Of a stretch of 64,000 nt of DNA, positions 1 through 10,610 are shown piece by piece. The notes under the pieces were generated by a model. It was not told where the DNA came from. It was given only the letters and a program-made list of their open reading frames with translations, and ran no database searches. The translations under genes and the position numbers were made by a program. This DNA is from Colwellia sp. MB02u-6 (GTDB lineage: Bacteria > Pseudomonadota > Gammaproteobacteria > Enterobacterales > Alteromonadaceae): assembly GCF_014077095.1 (NCBI RefSeq), contig NZ_JACGVG010000038.1, forward strand, positions 248,001-312,000. Reading direction: 5' to 3'. The stretch's first letter is position 1, and each line of letters begins with the position of its first letter.

Positions 1-1202
1 CCTAGCATTTCATCCCAATGAGCAATCCAACCAACGTTACGTGACATGGCAAAGATAACCGTGAACATATTCGTTGGAATACCAATAGCTTTTAAAATGA
101 TGCCTGAGTAAAAATCAACATTTGGGTATAATTTTTTCTCAATAAAATAAGAGTCTTCAAGTGCTACTTTTTCTAACGCCATTGCTACGTCAAGCAACGG
201 ATCTTGAATACCTAATTCTTTTAACACTTCGTGACAAGTGTCACGCATTACCGTGGCACGAGGATCGAAGTTTTTATAAACACGATGACCAAAGCCCATC
301 AAACGGAAGGGGTCAGATTTATCTTTTGCTTTAGCAACATACTCGTCAACACGGTCTAAAGAACCAATTTCTGTAAGCATAGTTAAACATGCTTCATTTG
401 CGCCGCCGTGTGCAGGGCCCCATAACGATGCAACACCCGCAGCAATACAGGCATATGGATTAGCACCAGAAGAACCAGCTAAGCGTACAGTAGATGTTGA
501 TGCATTTTGCTCATGGTCAGCGTGTAGCGTAAAAATTCGGTCCATCGCACGGGCAACTGTTGGGCTAACAACATATTCTTCTGCTGGAACAGAGAACATC
601 ATATGCAAGAAGTTTTCTGCATAATTTAAATCGTTACGTGGGTAAACGAATGGCTGTCCAATACTATATTTGTATGCCATTGCCGCAATAGTTGGCATTT
701 TGGCAATTAAGCGATGCGCGCTACGCATACGTTGATCAGGTGCGTGTATATCTAAGTCACTATGATAAAATGAAGATAGCGCGCCAACCACACCACATAG
801 CATCGCCATAGGATGCGCATCAGGAAGGAAACCATGAAAAAAGTGTACTAATTTTTCATGTACCATAGTGTGATTGTTAATAATGCCTTTAAATTCATCG
901 TATTGCGTTCTATTTGGCGCTTCGCCGTGCAATAAAATATAACAAACTTCTAAGTAATCTGCTTGTTTAGCAAGACTATCTATCGCATAACCGCGGTGTT
1001 GTAAAATACCTTTATCACCGTCAATGAAAGTGATCGCAGACTCACAAGACGCTGTTGCCATAAAACCTGGGTCATAGGTAAAGTAGCCCGCAGCACCTAA
1101 AGTACGTATGTCTATGACATCGTTACCCGCACTACCTTTATGAATTGGCAATTCTGCAATTACATTACCGTCGATACTAAGAGAGGCTTTTGAATCAGCC
1201 AT
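1..1202 (-). CDS. gltA: Citrate synthase (3' end cut by window edge)
   Basis: Condenses oxaloacetate and acetyl-CoA to citrate, the entry step of the TCA cycle, in the cytoplasm. The minus strand reads from an ATG at 1202 ([13 protein letters not shown]) for 400 residues and runs off the left edge. The catalytic histidine regions [13 protein letters not shown] and [13 protein letters not shown] are present, as is the aspartate region YPNVDFYSG. By comparison with the roughly 427-residue type II enzyme of E. coli, only about the last 27 residues are missing. It lies divergent to sdhCDAB, the same arrangement as in E. coli, so the 420-base gap between them probably holds both promoters. Confidence 0.97.
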   Translation of the reverse strand, partial: MADSKASLSIDGNVIAELPIHKGSAGNDVIDIRTLGAAGYFTYDPGFMATASCESAITFIDGDKGILQHRGYAIDSLAKQADYLEVCYILLHGEAPNRTQYDEFKGIINNHTMVHEKLVHFFHGFLPDAHPMAMLCGVVGALSSFYHSDLDIHAPDQRMRSAHRLIAKMPTIAAMAYKYSIGQPFVYPRNDLNYAENFLHMMFSVPAEEYVVSPTVARAMDRIFTLHADHEQNASTSTVRLAGSSGANPYACIAAGVASLWGPAHGGANEACLTMLTEIGSLDRVDEYVAKAKDKSDPFRLMGFGHRVYKNFDPRATVMRDTCHEVLKELGIQDPLLDVAMALEKVALEDSYFIEKKLYPNVDFYSGIILKAIGIPTNMFTVIFAMSRNVGWIAHWDEML

Positions 1203-1621
1203 ATGTTTCGTCCCCATTATAATAAATCGCTTATCTTAAAAATTGTTAAAACGTTAAAATTAAGTGCTTAGACAATTTTTGTTAATATAAAACTGACACC
1301 ATTCTACTTCAGATCACCCCCTATAAGTCAATTCGTTTGTTAAACACTTAGACTAAAGTCAGATGTGCAAATAGATATTTGTAAACCAAGGTTAGCCATT
1401 AGTCGTAAGCCATGAAAATAGGCTCTAATTTGTCAGCAAGAGAATTGTAATTAATGGATTTCATCTATATAATCGGGCCGATCTAAATTCTTTTTTTGCA
1501 TTCAATTATTAAGTGTAGAAATATAATTTGAATTGAAAGGGGGTTATCTAACTTAGTAAATTAGTTAGGTAGCGTAAAAACAAATAAGTTGAATGCTCCA
1601 AGAGCTCCTTAGGCGACAATC
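1203..1621. promoter_or_regulatory. gltA/sdhC divergent intergenic region
   Basis: No gene is visible in these 419 bases. The region separates the divergent gltA and sdh-suc transcription units and must hold their promoters by position. It is AT-rich. A short inverted repeat, CTAACT near 1548 and AGTTAG near 1563, lies about 55 bases before the sdhC start. I cannot assign a regulator from sequence alone. ArcA and CRP control this promoter region in enterobacteria, but I see no clear match to either site. Confidence 0.4.
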
Positions 1622-1996
1622 GTGAAAAAACAACGTCCTGTAAACTTAGATTTGTCAACAATTAAAATGCATGCAGCAGCCAATGCTTCTATATTACACC
1701 GAGTATCAGGTGTAATCATGGTGTTTGCTATTGGTATTTTATTGTGGACACTTTCTTTATCCCTATCTTCTGCTGAAGGATTCAGCCAAATAGAGGCACT
1801 ACTTAGTGGTGTATTCTTCAAAATAATTATCCTTGGTACGCTTTCTGCACTTATTTATCATCTACTTGGCGGTATTCGTCATTTAATTATGGATTTAGGT
1901 TATTTTGAAGAGCTAGCTTCGGGTAATGCTACAGCAAAGTTTGTTATCGCACTTTGGTTAGTGCTTACTGTAGTAGTAGGAGTTAAATTATGGTAA
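1622..1996 (+). CDS. sdhC: Succinate dehydrogenase cytochrome b556 subunit
   Basis: Membrane anchor subunit of complex II, carrying haem b and part of the ubiquinone site. It has 124 residues and three hydrophobic segments. The N-terminus KKQRPVNLDLSTIKMHA is the family signature, and the YHLLGGIRHLIMD stretch contains the expected haem-ligand histidine. The start is GTG at 1622: an in-frame TAG at 1610-1612 leaves no room for another start, so the protein is slightly shorter at the N-terminus than E. coli SdhC. It overlaps sdhD by 7 bases and is the first gene of the sdh-suc cluster. Confidence 0.95.
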   Translation: MKKQRPVNLDLSTIKMHAAANASILHRVSGVIMVFAIGILLWTLSLSLSSAEGFSQIEALLSGVFFKIIILGTLSALIYHLLGGIRHLIMDLGYFEELASGNATAKFVIALWLVLTVVVGVKLW

Positions 1997-2337
1997 ATAA
2001 TGCAGCAACAGTAGGCCGTAGTGGCGTACATGACTATGTACTTGTTCGTGCAAGTGCAATAATTCTAGCATTTTATACTTTATATCTTGTCGGTTTTTTC
2101 GTTATAACCCCAGATGTAACTTTTGAAATCTGGCAGACATACTTTAGTGGTTTTGGCACTAAAGTATTTACAATTTTAGCACTTATTGCGTTATTAGTTC
2201 ATGCGTGGATTGGTGTCTGGCAAGTACTTTCCGATTACATCAAACCAGCGCTTTTACGTGGTGGTTTGCAATTTTTCTTTTCTGTTCTGTTGCTAGTATA
2301 TCTTGTAGCAGGCTCATTAACTGTGTGGGGTGTGTAA
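1990..2337 (+). CDS. sdhD: Succinate dehydrogenase membrane anchor subunit
   Basis: Second membrane anchor of complex II, of 115 residues with three predicted membrane helices. Typical SdhD features are DYVLVRASAIILAFYTLY near the N-terminus and HAWIGVWQVLSDYIKP in the middle, the latter holding the conserved region near the quinone site and haem. The ATG lies inside the end of sdhC and the TAA directly abuts the sdhA start codon, so translation of the three genes is probably coupled. Confidence 0.94.
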   Translation: MVNNAATVGRSGVHDYVLVRASAIILAFYTLYLVGFFVITPDVTFEIWQTYFSGFGTKVFTILALIALLVHAWIGVWQVLSDYIKPALLRGGLQFFFSVLLLVYLVAGSLTVWGV

Positions 2338-4107
2338 GTGAACGTTCCAATTCGTGAATTCGACGCCATTGTTATTGGCGCAGGTGGTGCAGGTATGCGC
2401 GCTGCCTTAGCAATATCAGAATCAGGCAAATCTTGTGCTTTGATTTCAAAAGTATTTCCTACTCGTTCTCATACGGTATCAGCGCAAGGCGGTATTACCG
2501 TAGCCTTGGGTAATGCTCATGAAGATCACTGGGAACAACATATGTACGATACGGTTAAAGGTTCTGATTATATCGGTGACCAAGACGCTATCGAATATAT
2601 GTGTAAAACGGGTCCAGAATCCATTATCGAATTAGAGAAAATGGGTTTACCCTTTTCTCGTACCGAAGAAGGTAAAATCTACCAACGTCCATTCGGTGGT
2701 CAATCGAAAAACTTTGGTGGCGAACAAGCCGCACGTACAGCAGCAGCAGCTGATCGTACGGGTCATGCCTTGTTACATTGCTTGTATCAACAAAATGTTA
2801 AAAACAAAACTAACGTCTACTCAGAATGGTACGCTTTAGATTTAGTTAAAAATAGTGACGGTGCCATTGTTGGTACTACGGCTATTTGCATTGAAACAGG
2901 TGAAATAGTTTACTTTAAAGCCCGCGCAACAGTACTTGCTACTGGTGGTGCTGGTCGTATTTATGCATCAACAACTAATGCCCATATCAACACTGGTGAC
3001 GGTGTTGGCATGGCAGTTCGTGCTGGCATACAAATGCAAGACATGGAGATGTGGCAGTTCCATCCAACAGGTATTGCCGGTGCAGGTACACTAGTAACTG
3101 AAGGCTGTCGTGGCGAAGGTGGTTACCTGCTTAACAAAGACGGTGAGCGTTTCATGGAGCGTTACGCGCCAAATGCTAAAGATTTAGCAGGACGTGATGT
3201 TGTAGCTCGATCTATGATGACAGAAATCCGTGAAGGTCGTGGTTTTGATGGTCCTATGGGTCCACACCTTAAGCTTAAACTTGACCATTTAGGTCGTGAA
3301 ACACTAGAAAAGCGTTTGCCAGGTGTTTGTGATTTATCTAAAACATTTGCTCATGTTGACCCAGCAGTAGAACCTATTCCAGTTATACCAACATGTCATT
3401 ACCAGATGGGTGGTATACCTTGTAATGTCAATGGTCAAGCAGTTAACTTTAATCCAGAAACGGGTAAAGAGACAATTGTAGAAGGCTTATTTGCTGTTGG
3501 TGAGATTGCTTGTGTATCAGTTCATGGTGCAAACCGTTTAGGCGGTAATTCTTTACTTGATTTAGTAGTATTTGGTCGCTCTGCAGGTAATTTCTTAGGT
3601 ACTTACCTAAATGATACTCAAGCAGGTACAGATGCATCTGAGTCTGACTTAGAGGCTTCATTAGCGCGTACAAAGCGTTGGGAGTCATCTACTAAAGGTG
3701 AAAGTCCATTCCAGATCCGTAAAGATCTACAAAAGTGCATGCAATTTAACTTCTCAGTGTTTCGTGACGGCGATGCCATGGCTGAAGGCATGAAAGAATT
3801 AACAGAAATTCGTGAACGTATTCAACATGCCAGCCTTGATGACAAGTCTTCAGAATTTAACACTGCGCGTATCGAGTGTTTAGAATTAGACAACTTGATG
3901 GAAACTGCTTTTTGTACGGCAAAAGCTTCGAATTTCCGTACTGAATCACGGGGTGCTCATGCGCGCGCAGATTTTTCTGTTCGTGATGATGAAAATTGGT
4001 TATGCCATAGTATTTATACGCCAGAGACACAATCTATGTCTAAGCGTAAAGTAAATATGGCTCCGGTCCACCGTGAAGCTTTCCCTCCGAAAGCAAGAAC
4101 TTACTAA
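2338..4107 (+). CDS. sdhA: Succinate dehydrogenase flavoprotein subunit
   Basis: Oxidises succinate to fumarate with covalently bound FAD, on the cytoplasmic face of the inner membrane. It has 589 residues, close to the E. coli length. Visible motifs are the dinucleotide fold [14 protein letters not shown] (residues 12-25), the FAD-linking histidine His45 in [11 protein letters not shown], the active-site stretch [20 protein letters not shown], and the C-terminal [18 protein letters not shown]. The start is GTG at 2338, immediately after the sdhD stop codon. Confidence 0.97.
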   Translation: MNVPIREFDAIVIGAGGAGMRAALAISESGKSCALISKVFPTRSHTVSAQGGITVALGNAHEDHWEQHMYDTVKGSDYIGDQDAIEYMCKTGPESIIELEKMGLPFSRTEEGKIYQRPFGGQSKNFGGEQAARTAAAADRTGHALLHCLYQQNVKNKTNVYSEWYALDLVKNSDGAIVGTTAICIETGEIVYFKARATVLATGGAGRIYASTTNAHINTGDGVGMAVRAGIQMQDMEMWQFHPTGIAGAGTLVTEGCRGEGGYLLNKDGERFMERYAPNAKDLAGRDVVARSMMTEIREGRGFDGPMGPHLKLKLDHLGRETLEKRLPGVCDLSKTFAHVDPAVEPIPVIPTCHYQMGGIPCNVNGQAVNFNPETGKETIVEGLFAVGEIACVSVHGANRLGGNSLLDLVVFGRSAGNFLGTYLNDTQAGTDASESDLEASLARTKRWESSTKGESPFQIRKDLQKCMQFNFSVFRDGDAMAEGMKELTEIRERIQHASLDDKSSEFNTARIECLELDNLMETAFCTAKASNFRTESRGAHARADFSVRDDENWLCHSIYTPETQSMSKRKVNMAPVHREAFPPKARTY

Positions 4108-4119
4108 GGAGAACTAGCG

Positions 4120-4830
4120 ATGAAACAAATTTTTTCGATTTACCGTTACAACCCTGATGTTGATAACAAGCCTTACATGAAAGACTATGAGCTGGAAATT
4201 CCAGAAGGCTCAGACATGATGGTACTTGATGCTTTAACTTTATTAAAAGAAAAAGATCCATCATTATCATTTCGTCGTTCATGTCGTGAAGGTGTTTGTG
4301 GCTCTGATGGTATGAATATCAATGGTAAAAATGGTTTAGGTTGCATTACACCTTTGTCTGCTGTGCCAGCAAAGAAAATTGTCTTGCGTCCATTGCCAGG
4401 TTTACCGGTGATACGTGATTTAGTTATTGATATGACTCAGTTCTATAATCAATATGAGAAAATCCGACCTTACCTTATTAACGATGGTAAAGCGCCACCT
4501 GCACGTGAGCACTTGCAATCTATTGAAGAACGTGAAAAATTAGACGGTCTTTATGAGTGTATTTTATGCGCGTGTTGCTCATCATCTTGTCCTTCTTTCT
4601 GGTGGAATCCTGATAAATTTATCGGTCCAGCGGGTTTATTACATGCTTATCGTTTTCTTATCGATAGCCGTGATACCGCTACAGAAGAACGTTTAGATGA
4701 CCTACAAGATGCTTACAGTGTATTTCGCTGTCACGGTATCATGAACTGTGTTGACGTTTGTCCGAAAGGATTAAACCCAACCAAAGCCATTGGCCATATT
4801 AAGTCAATGTTGCTAACCAGAGCGGTTTAA
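4120..4830 (+). CDS. sdhB: Succinate dehydrogenase iron-sulfur subunit
   Basis: Electron-transfer subunit of complex II, of 236 residues. The three cysteine clusters are in order: the plant-type 2Fe-2S site (CREGVCGSDGMNINGKNGLGC region, about residues 55-75), then CILCACCSSSCP and CHGIMNCVDVCPKGLNP for the 4Fe-4S and 3Fe-4S centres. A good ribosome binding site (AAGGAGA) lies just before the ATG at 4120, 12 bases after sdhA. Confidence 0.97.
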   Translation: MKQIFSIYRYNPDVDNKPYMKDYELEIPEGSDMMVLDALTLLKEKDPSLSFRRSCREGVCGSDGMNINGKNGLGCITPLSAVPAKKIVLRPLPGLPVIRDLVIDMTQFYNQYEKIRPYLINDGKAPPAREHLQSIEEREKLDGLYECILCACCSSSCPSFWWNPDKFIGPAGLLHAYRFLIDSRDTATEERLDDLQDAYSVFRCHGIMNCVDVCPKGLNPTKAIGHIKSMLLTRAV

Positions 4831-4922
4831 TTTAATCATCCGGGTGCTTTCTAGCGAATGTGCTCGGATATTTTATTTCAACCATTTGTTTTAATTGCTT
4901 TTATCCCATAAAGGAACAGGCA

Positions 4923-7727
4923 ATGCCCGAAGGTGCTATGAAGGCTTGGATAGAGTCTTCTCATTTAAGTGGTGCAAACGCTGCTTATATTGAAGAATTA
5001 TACGAATCTTATCTTAATAACTCACAATCTGTTACTGCAGAGTGGCGAGGTATTTTCCAACAACTTCCTAAAATTGAAGGTGCTGACGTTGAATATCGGC
5101 ATTCTGAAATCCGCGATGAATTTAAAGATCTGGCCCAGCAGACACATAAAACTGTGGTTGTTTCAGGTGGCAGTGACGCTAAGCAAGTAAAAGTTTTACA
5201 GCTGATTAATGCTTTTCGTTTTCGTGGACATCAAAATGCTAACCTTGACCCTTTAGGGTTATGGAAACGTGACAAAGTACGTGACCTGCAATTATCTCAC
5301 CATGATCTTTCAGAAAATGATTTTGATCGTGAGTTTAAAATTGGTTCTTTGGCGACTGGCCATGACTCAATGAAACTCGGTGACTTATATAAAACCCTTA
5401 AAACGACTTATTGTGGCTCTATTGGTGCAGAATATATGCACATCAACTCCACTGATGAGAAGCGTTGGTTACAACAACGACTGGAGTCAGTGCAGTCAAA
5501 AGCTGTACTTAGTGTTGAAGAGAAAGAAGAAATATTTAAGGGATTAGTTGCGGCTGATGGACTTGAAAAGTACTTAGGGGCAAAATTCCCAGGTGCAAAA
5601 CGCTTCTCTCTTGAAGGTGCTGATGCGCTAGTCCCCATGTTAAAACAACTTATTACTCGTGCTGGTACACAAGGCGCTAAAGAAGTAGTAATGGGTATGG
5701 CCCACCGTGGTCGTTTAAATGTGTTAGTTAATGTTATGGGTAAGAACCCCTCTAAGCTATTTGACGAGTTTGCCGGTAAGCATGACGAAATATTATCTTC
5801 TGGTGATGTTAAATATCATCAAGGTTACTCGTCTGACTTTGTTACCCCAGGTGGCAATGTTCATTTAGCACTGGCCTTTAATCCATCGCATCTTGAAATT
5901 GTTAACCCTGTGGTTATCGGTTCTGTGCGTGCAAGATTAGACCGTCGTGATTGTAATGAGGGTGATTTAGTCTTACCCATCACGATTCATGGTGACTCGG
6001 CAATCGCTGGCCAAGGTGTCGTGCAAGAAACCTTTAATATGTCACAAGCACGTGCATTTAAAGTTGGTGGTACTATTCGTATCGTGGTGAATAACCAAGT
6101 AGGTTTTACGACATCAAGTTCAGAAGATACCCGAAGTGGTGAATACTGTACTGAAGTTGCAAAAATGGTTTCAGCACCGATTCTACACGTTAATGGTGAT
6201 GACCCTGAAGCGGTGATCTTAGCAACACAAATCGCCCTTGATTATCGTAATGAATTTAAACGTGATGTGGTAATCGACCTAGTATGTTACCGCCGTCATG
6301 GGCATAACGAAGCTGATGAGCCTAGTGCCACTCAGCCAGTTATGTACAAAAAAATTAAAAAGCATGCTACCCCCCGTCAACTTTACGCTGATAAGCTTAA
6401 TGCTGAAAACTCGCTTAACAAAGCGAAGACTGATGAGTTAACCGCTTATTATCGTAAATTGCTCGATGAAGGCCAATGTACTGTAGAACAGTGGCGTCCA
6501 ATGACAGAGCACTCTGTTGATTGGTCACCTTATATTGGTCATAACTGGGATGACGACTACGATAAAGAAATTTCGCTTGAGAAGTTAAAAGAGCTTGCGA
6601 GTAAAATTTCGACTATTCCAGAAGGCTTTCCAGTACACAATCGCGTAAATAAAATTTATGACGATCGTGTGAAAATGGCTAGTGGTGAAAAATTACTGGA
6701 TTGGGGTATGGCAGAAAACTTAGCTTATGCCTCGATTGTTGATCTAGGCAAGCGTGTTCGTTTGACCGGTCAAGACTCAGGTCGTGGTACGTTTTTCCAT
6801 CGCCATGCCGTTTTACATAATCAAGACGATGCTAGTTGTCACTTACCATTGCAACACATTCGCGAAGGTCAAGGCCCATTTAATGTCAATGACTCAGTAC
6901 TATCCGAAGTATCAGTACTAGCGTTTGAATATGGTTATACTACAGCAGAGCCAAGTGGCTTAACCCTTTGGGAAGCTCAATTTGGTGATTTTGCTAACTG
7001 TGCACAAGTGGTATTTGATCAATTTATCAGTTCAGGTGAACAAAAATGGGGCCGTTTATGTGGCTTAACCATGTTGTTACCTCATGGCTATGAAGGTCAA
7101 GGCCCAGAGCATTCATCTGCACGTTTAGAACGCTTTTTACAACTGTGTGCTGATCACAATATGCAAGTTTGTGTACCTACAACGCCTGCACAAGTGTTTA
7201 ATATGTTACGACGTCAAGTGGTACGCCCTATGCGTCGTCCATTGGTGGTTATGTCTCCTAAATCACTATTGCGTCACCCGATGGCCGTTTCTTCATTAGA
7301 AGAGCTTTCTACCGGTGTTTTCCATAATGTTATTGGTGAAGTTGATGAGCTTGACGCTGACCGTGTTGAACGCGTAGTGTTCTGTAGTGGTAAAGTTTAC
7401 TACGAGCTACTCGATCAACGCCGTAAGAATGAGCAAACTAATGTTGCCATCATTCGTGTCGAACAATTATACCCGTTCCCAGAAGATGAGTTAAAAGTTG
7501 AAATTGCAAAATATCAGCACGTTAAGCAATTCGTTTGGTGTCAGGAAGAACCGCAAAATCAGGGTGCTTGGTACTGTTCACAGCATCACTTTAGAGCGGC
7601 TATCCCTGAGAAAGGCTATTTGACATATGCAGGTCGTAATGCATCTGCAGCACCAGCTGTAGGTTATATGTCATTACATGTAAAAGAACAACAGGCGCTA
7701 GTTTATGACGCGCTCAATGTGGAATAG
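4923..7727 (+). CDS. sucA: 2-Oxoglutarate dehydrogenase E1 component
   Basis: Thiamine diphosphate enzyme that decarboxylates 2-oxoglutarate and passes the succinyl group to the lipoyl arm of SucB. From ATG 4923 it has 934 residues, matching the roughly 933 of E. coli. An in-frame TTG at 4860 would add 21 residues, but AAAGGAACAGGCA directly upstream of 4923 and the family-like MPEGAMKAWIESSHLSG favour the later start. The family region VMGMAHRGRLNVL and the C-terminal transketolase-like domain with EEPQNQGAWYC are present. It follows sdhB by 92 bases. Confidence 0.96.
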   Translation: MPEGAMKAWIESSHLSGANAAYIEELYESYLNNSQSVTAEWRGIFQQLPKIEGADVEYRHSEIRDEFKDLAQQTHKTVVVSGGSDAKQVKVLQLINAFRFRGHQNANLDPLGLWKRDKVRDLQLSHHDLSENDFDREFKIGSLATGHDSMKLGDLYKTLKTTYCGSIGAEYMHINSTDEKRWLQQRLESVQSKAVLSVEEKEEIFKGLVAADGLEKYLGAKFPGAKRFSLEGADALVPMLKQLITRAGTQGAKEVVMGMAHRGRLNVLVNVMGKNPSKLFDEFAGKHDEILSSGDVKYHQGYSSDFVTPGGNVHLALAFNPSHLEIVNPVVIGSVRARLDRRDCNEGDLVLPITIHGDSAIAGQGVVQETFNMSQARAFKVGGTIRIVVNNQVGFTTSSSEDTRSGEYCTEVAKMVSAPILHVNGDDPEAVILATQIALDYRNEFKRDVVIDLVCYRRHGHNEADEPSATQPVMYKKIKKHATPRQLYADKLNAENSLNKAKTDELTAYYRKLLDEGQCTVEQWRPMTEHSVDWSPYIGHNWDDDYDKEISLEKLKELASKISTIPEGFPVHNRVNKIYDDRVKMASGEKLLDWGMAENLAYASIVDLGKRVRLTGQDSGRGTFFHRHAVLHNQDDASCHLPLQHIREGQGPFNVNDSVLSEVSVLAFEYGYTTAEPSGLTLWEAQFGDFANCAQVVFDQFISSGEQKWGRLCGLTMLLPHGYEGQGPEHSSARLERFLQLCADHNMQVCVPTTPAQVFNMLRRQVVRPMRRPLVVMSPKSLLRHPMAVSSLEELSTGVFHNVIGEVDELDADRVERVVFCSGKVYYELLDQRRKNEQTNVAIIRVEQLYPFPEDELKVEIAKYQHVKQFVWCQEEPQNQGAWYCSQHHFRAAIPEKGYLTYAGRNASAAPAVGYMSLHVKEQQALVYDALNVE

Positions 7728-7778
7728 ACCCTCTTTTTTATAAAGAGATTAATTAAGAGTGTGTAAGGAATTATATAA

Positions 7779-9281
7779 ATGACAACCGAAATCAAGGTTC
7801 CCGTTTTACCTGAATCAGTTGCAGATGCAACAATAGCGACTTGGCATGTACAAGTAGGCGATAAAGTGTCTCGTGATCAAGTATTAGTTGATATCGAAAC
7901 TGACAAGGTGGTACTTGAAGTACCAGCAACATCAGATGGCGTTATTACTGAAATATCTCAAGCTGAAGGTGCTACGGTTTTAGGCGAGCAAGTTATTGCT
8001 ATCTTGTCTGAAGGTAAAGCATCTGAAAGTAAGAGCGAAGAAGCTCCAGCTACTGTAAGTGCTCCTAAAGCATCAGACAGTGCAGTTAAAGTGATTGATA
8101 TCGTTGTGCCGGTATTGCCAGAATCAGTTGCTGACGCAACTGTAGCAGCCTGGCATGTTGCTGAAGGCGATACAGTCACTGTTGACCAAAACTTAGTTGA
8201 TATTGAAACTGATAAAGTCGTTTTAGAAGTTGTGGCACAAGAAAATGGTATTATTGGCAAAATAATTCATGTTGAAGGTGACACAGTCTTAGGCAGTCAA
8301 AAACTTGGTGAGCTTAACGCTGGTGCAACAGCAAGCTCAGCGCCAGTTACTTCAGCTGAAGAAGCTATTAGTTCTGACGAACTAGCTAGTCCATCAGTAC
8401 GTCGTTTAATGACCGAGAAAGGTCTAACGGCTAGTAATGTTACAGGCACAGGTAAAGGTGGTCGTATTTCTAAAGAAGACGTAGAAGCCGCCGCCCTTGC
8501 TGTTAAAAATACGCCAAAAGCGGCACCAGCTAAAGCAGCGGCGCCAGCGTCAACTGCACCAGCTTCTGCTGCATTAGGTGAGCGCACACAAAAACGTGTA
8601 CCTATGACACGTTTGCGTAAAACAATTGCGACACGTTTACTAGAAGCGAAAAATTCTACGGCCATGTTAACCACGTTTAACGAAGTTAATATGAAACCAA
8701 TTATGGATCTTCGCACACAATATAAAGACGTATTCGAAAAAACCCATGATACCCGTTTAGGTTTTATGTCGTTCTACGTTAAAGCGGTCACTGAAGCACT
8801 TAAGCGCTACCCTGCAATTAATGCCTCAATTGACGGTGATGACATTGTTTATCATAACTTTTTTGATATATCGATTGCAGTATCTACACCACGTGGTCTA
8901 GTTACACCGGTATTACGTGATGCAGATCAACTCAGCATGGCTGGTATCGAGAACGGTATTCGCGCCTTAGCTATTAAAGGTCGTGATGGAAAATTAACCA
9001 TGGATGAGATGCAAGGTGGTAATTTTACTATCACTAATGGCGGCGTTTTTGGTTCATTAATTTCAACACCTATACTTAATTTGCCACAAGCGGCAATTTT
9101 AGGTATGCACAAAATCCAAGATCGCCCAATGGCTGTTGACGGAAAAGTTGAAATTTTACCTATGATGTACCTAGCACTTTCTTATGATCATCGTTTAGTC
9201 GATGGTAAAGAATCAGTAGGTTTCTTAGTAACAATTAAAGAGTTGTTGGAAGACCCAACACGCTTGTTGCTGAACATATAG
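7779..9281 (+). CDS. sucB: Dihydrolipoyl succinyltransferase (E2), two lipoyl domains
   Basis: Core acyltransferase of the 2-oxoglutarate dehydrogenase complex. It has 500 residues, about 100 more than the E. coli protein. The extra length is a second lipoyl domain: ETDKVVLEV occurs twice, with lipoyl lysines at residues 43 and 146, joined by Ala/Ser/Glu-rich linkers. A peripheral subunit-binding domain follows ([14 protein letters not shown] through [12 protein letters not shown], about 200-235), then an Ala/Pro linker and the catalytic domain with the active-site YDHRLVDGK near residue 470. It lies 51 bases after sucA. The E3 subunit is not in the window. Confidence 0.95.
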   Translation: MTTEIKVPVLPESVADATIATWHVQVGDKVSRDQVLVDIETDKVVLEVPATSDGVITEISQAEGATVLGEQVIAILSEGKASESKSEEAPATVSAPKASDSAVKVIDIVVPVLPESVADATVAAWHVAEGDTVTVDQNLVDIETDKVVLEVVAQENGIIGKIIHVEGDTVLGSQKLGELNAGATASSAPVTSAEEAISSDELASPSVRRLMTEKGLTASNVTGTGKGGRISKEDVEAAALAVKNTPKAAPAKAAAPASTAPASAALGERTQKRVPMTRLRKTIATRLLEAKNSTAMLTTFNEVNMKPIMDLRTQYKDVFEKTHDTRLGFMSFYVKAVTEALKRYPAINASIDGDDIVYHNFFDISIAVSTPRGLVTPVLRDADQLSMAGIENGIRALAIKGRDGKLTMDEMQGGNFTITNGGVFGSLISTPILNLPQAAILGMHKIQDRPMAVDGKVEILPMMYLALSYDHRLVDGKESVGFLVTIKELLEDPTRLLLNI

Positions 9282-9329
9282 TAAGTAGTAATAATAAAAT
9301 CTATCGTTCGATCTAGACTATAGTATTAG

Positions 9330-9359
9330 GCTCTAAGGACTATGTTCTTTAGAGCTTTT
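9330..9359 (+). terminator. Hairpin between sucB and sucC (attenuator or weak terminator)
   Basis: GCTCTAAGGAC (9330-9340) pairs imperfectly with GTTCTTTAGAGC (9344-9355) and is followed by four T residues. It sits in the 162-base gap between sucB and sucC. The T-run is short, so it may only lower transcription into sucCD or act as an mRNA-processing or stability structure. Confidence 0.5.
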
Positions 9360-9443
9360 GTACTATACTCTTTCGACTTTTTTCGATGGTAGTAACTTAA
9401 AAATTATTGCCATTTACATCTACAGATAAATGGATAAAACACC

Positions 9444-10610
9444 ATGAATTTGCATGAATATCAAGCGAAACAATTATTCGCTGAATATGGTTTACCAGTT
9501 TCTGAAGGGTTCGCTTGCGATACTCCTCAGGAAGCGGCAGAAGCGGCTGATAAAATCGGCGGCACAATGTGGGTTGTTAAAACTCAAGTACACGCCGGTG
9601 GCCGTGGCAAAGCTGGCGGTGTTAAGCTAGTTAAAACAAAACAAGAAATCAAAGATTTCGCCCAACACTGGTTAGGTAAGAACTTAGTTACTTACCAAAC
9701 AGACGCGAATGGTCAGCCAGTAGCTAAAATTTTAGTAGAAAGCTGTACAGATATTGCTAACGAATTATACCTTGGTGCTGTTGTAGACCGAGCTAGTCGT
9801 AGAGTAGTATTCATGGCCTCTACTGAAGGCGGTGTTGACATTGAAAAGATTGCTGAAGAAACGCCTGAGTTAATTCACCAAGCTGAAATCGATCCACTTG
9901 TTGGAGCTCAACCATACCAAGCTCGTGAATTAGGTTTCAAGTTAGGTTTAAACCCAACGCAAATGAAGCAATTTGTTAAGATCTTTTTAGGTCTTGCTAA
10001 AATGTTTGAAGATTGTGATTTCGCCTTACTAGAAATTAACCCGTTAGTTATTACTGACGAAGGTAATCTTCACTGTTTAGATGGTAAAATTGGTATTGAT
10101 GGTAATGCGTTATACCGTCAACCTAAAATGCGCGCGTTCCACGATCCATCTCAAGAAGATGAACGTGAAGCTCATGCAGCACGCTATGAATTAAACTACG
10201 TTGCATTAGATGGCAATGTTGGTTGTATGGTTAACGGTGCAGGCCTAGCAATGGGTACAATGGATATCGTTAACTTACACGGTGGCAAGCCAGCTAACTT
10301 CCTAGATGTAGGCGGCGGGGCGACTAAAGAACGTGTTTCTGAAGCATTCAAAATCATTCTTTCTGACGACAACGTTAAAGCTGTTTTAGTTAACATCTTT
10401 GGTGGCATCGTACGTTGTGACATGATCGCTGAAGGTATTATTGGCGCAGTTAAAGAAGTAGGCGTTAAAGTACCAGTTGTAGTACGTTTAGAAGGTACTA
10501 ATGCTGAATTAGGTCGTGAAGTTCTTAAAAACTCTGGCTTAGATATCATTGCTGCTGAGTCATTAACTGATGCAGCGACTAAAGTTGTAGCAGCTGCGGA
10601 GGCCAAATAA
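9444..10610 (+). CDS. sucC: Succinyl-CoA synthetase (ADP-forming) beta subunit
   Basis: Beta chain of succinate-CoA ligase, which converts succinyl-CoA to succinate with nucleotide triphosphate formation. It has 388 residues, the standard bacterial length. The N-terminus [20 protein letters not shown] and the ATP-grasp glycine-rich stretch [13 protein letters not shown] are diagnostic, and the C-terminal flavodoxin-like domain contains [10 protein letters not shown]. Its TAA overlaps the sucD ATG by one base, which implies translational coupling. Confidence 0.97.
   Translation: MNLHEYQAKQLFAEYGLPVSEGFACDTPQEAAEAADKIGGTMWVVKTQVHAGGRGKAGGVKLVKTKQEIKDFAQHWLGKNLVTYQTDANGQPVAKILVESCTDIANELYLGAVVDRASRRVVFMASTEGGVDIEKIAEETPELIHQAEIDPLVGAQPYQARELGFKLGLNPTQMKQFVKIFLGLAKMFEDCDFALLEINPLVITDEGNLHCLDGKIGIDGNALYRQPKMRAFHDPSQEDEREAHAARYELNYVALDGNVGCMVNGAGLAMGTMDIVNLHGGKPANFLDVGGGATKERVSEAFKIILSDDNVKAVLVNIFGGIVRCDMIAEGIIGAVKEVGVKVPVVVRLEGTNAELGREVLKNSGLDIIAAESLTDAATKVVAAAEAK

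Noticed and set aside
4860-4922. Longer N-terminus of SucA from TTG 4860
   Set aside because: A strong ribosome binding site and family length support ATG 4923, and the extra residues are unlike SucA.
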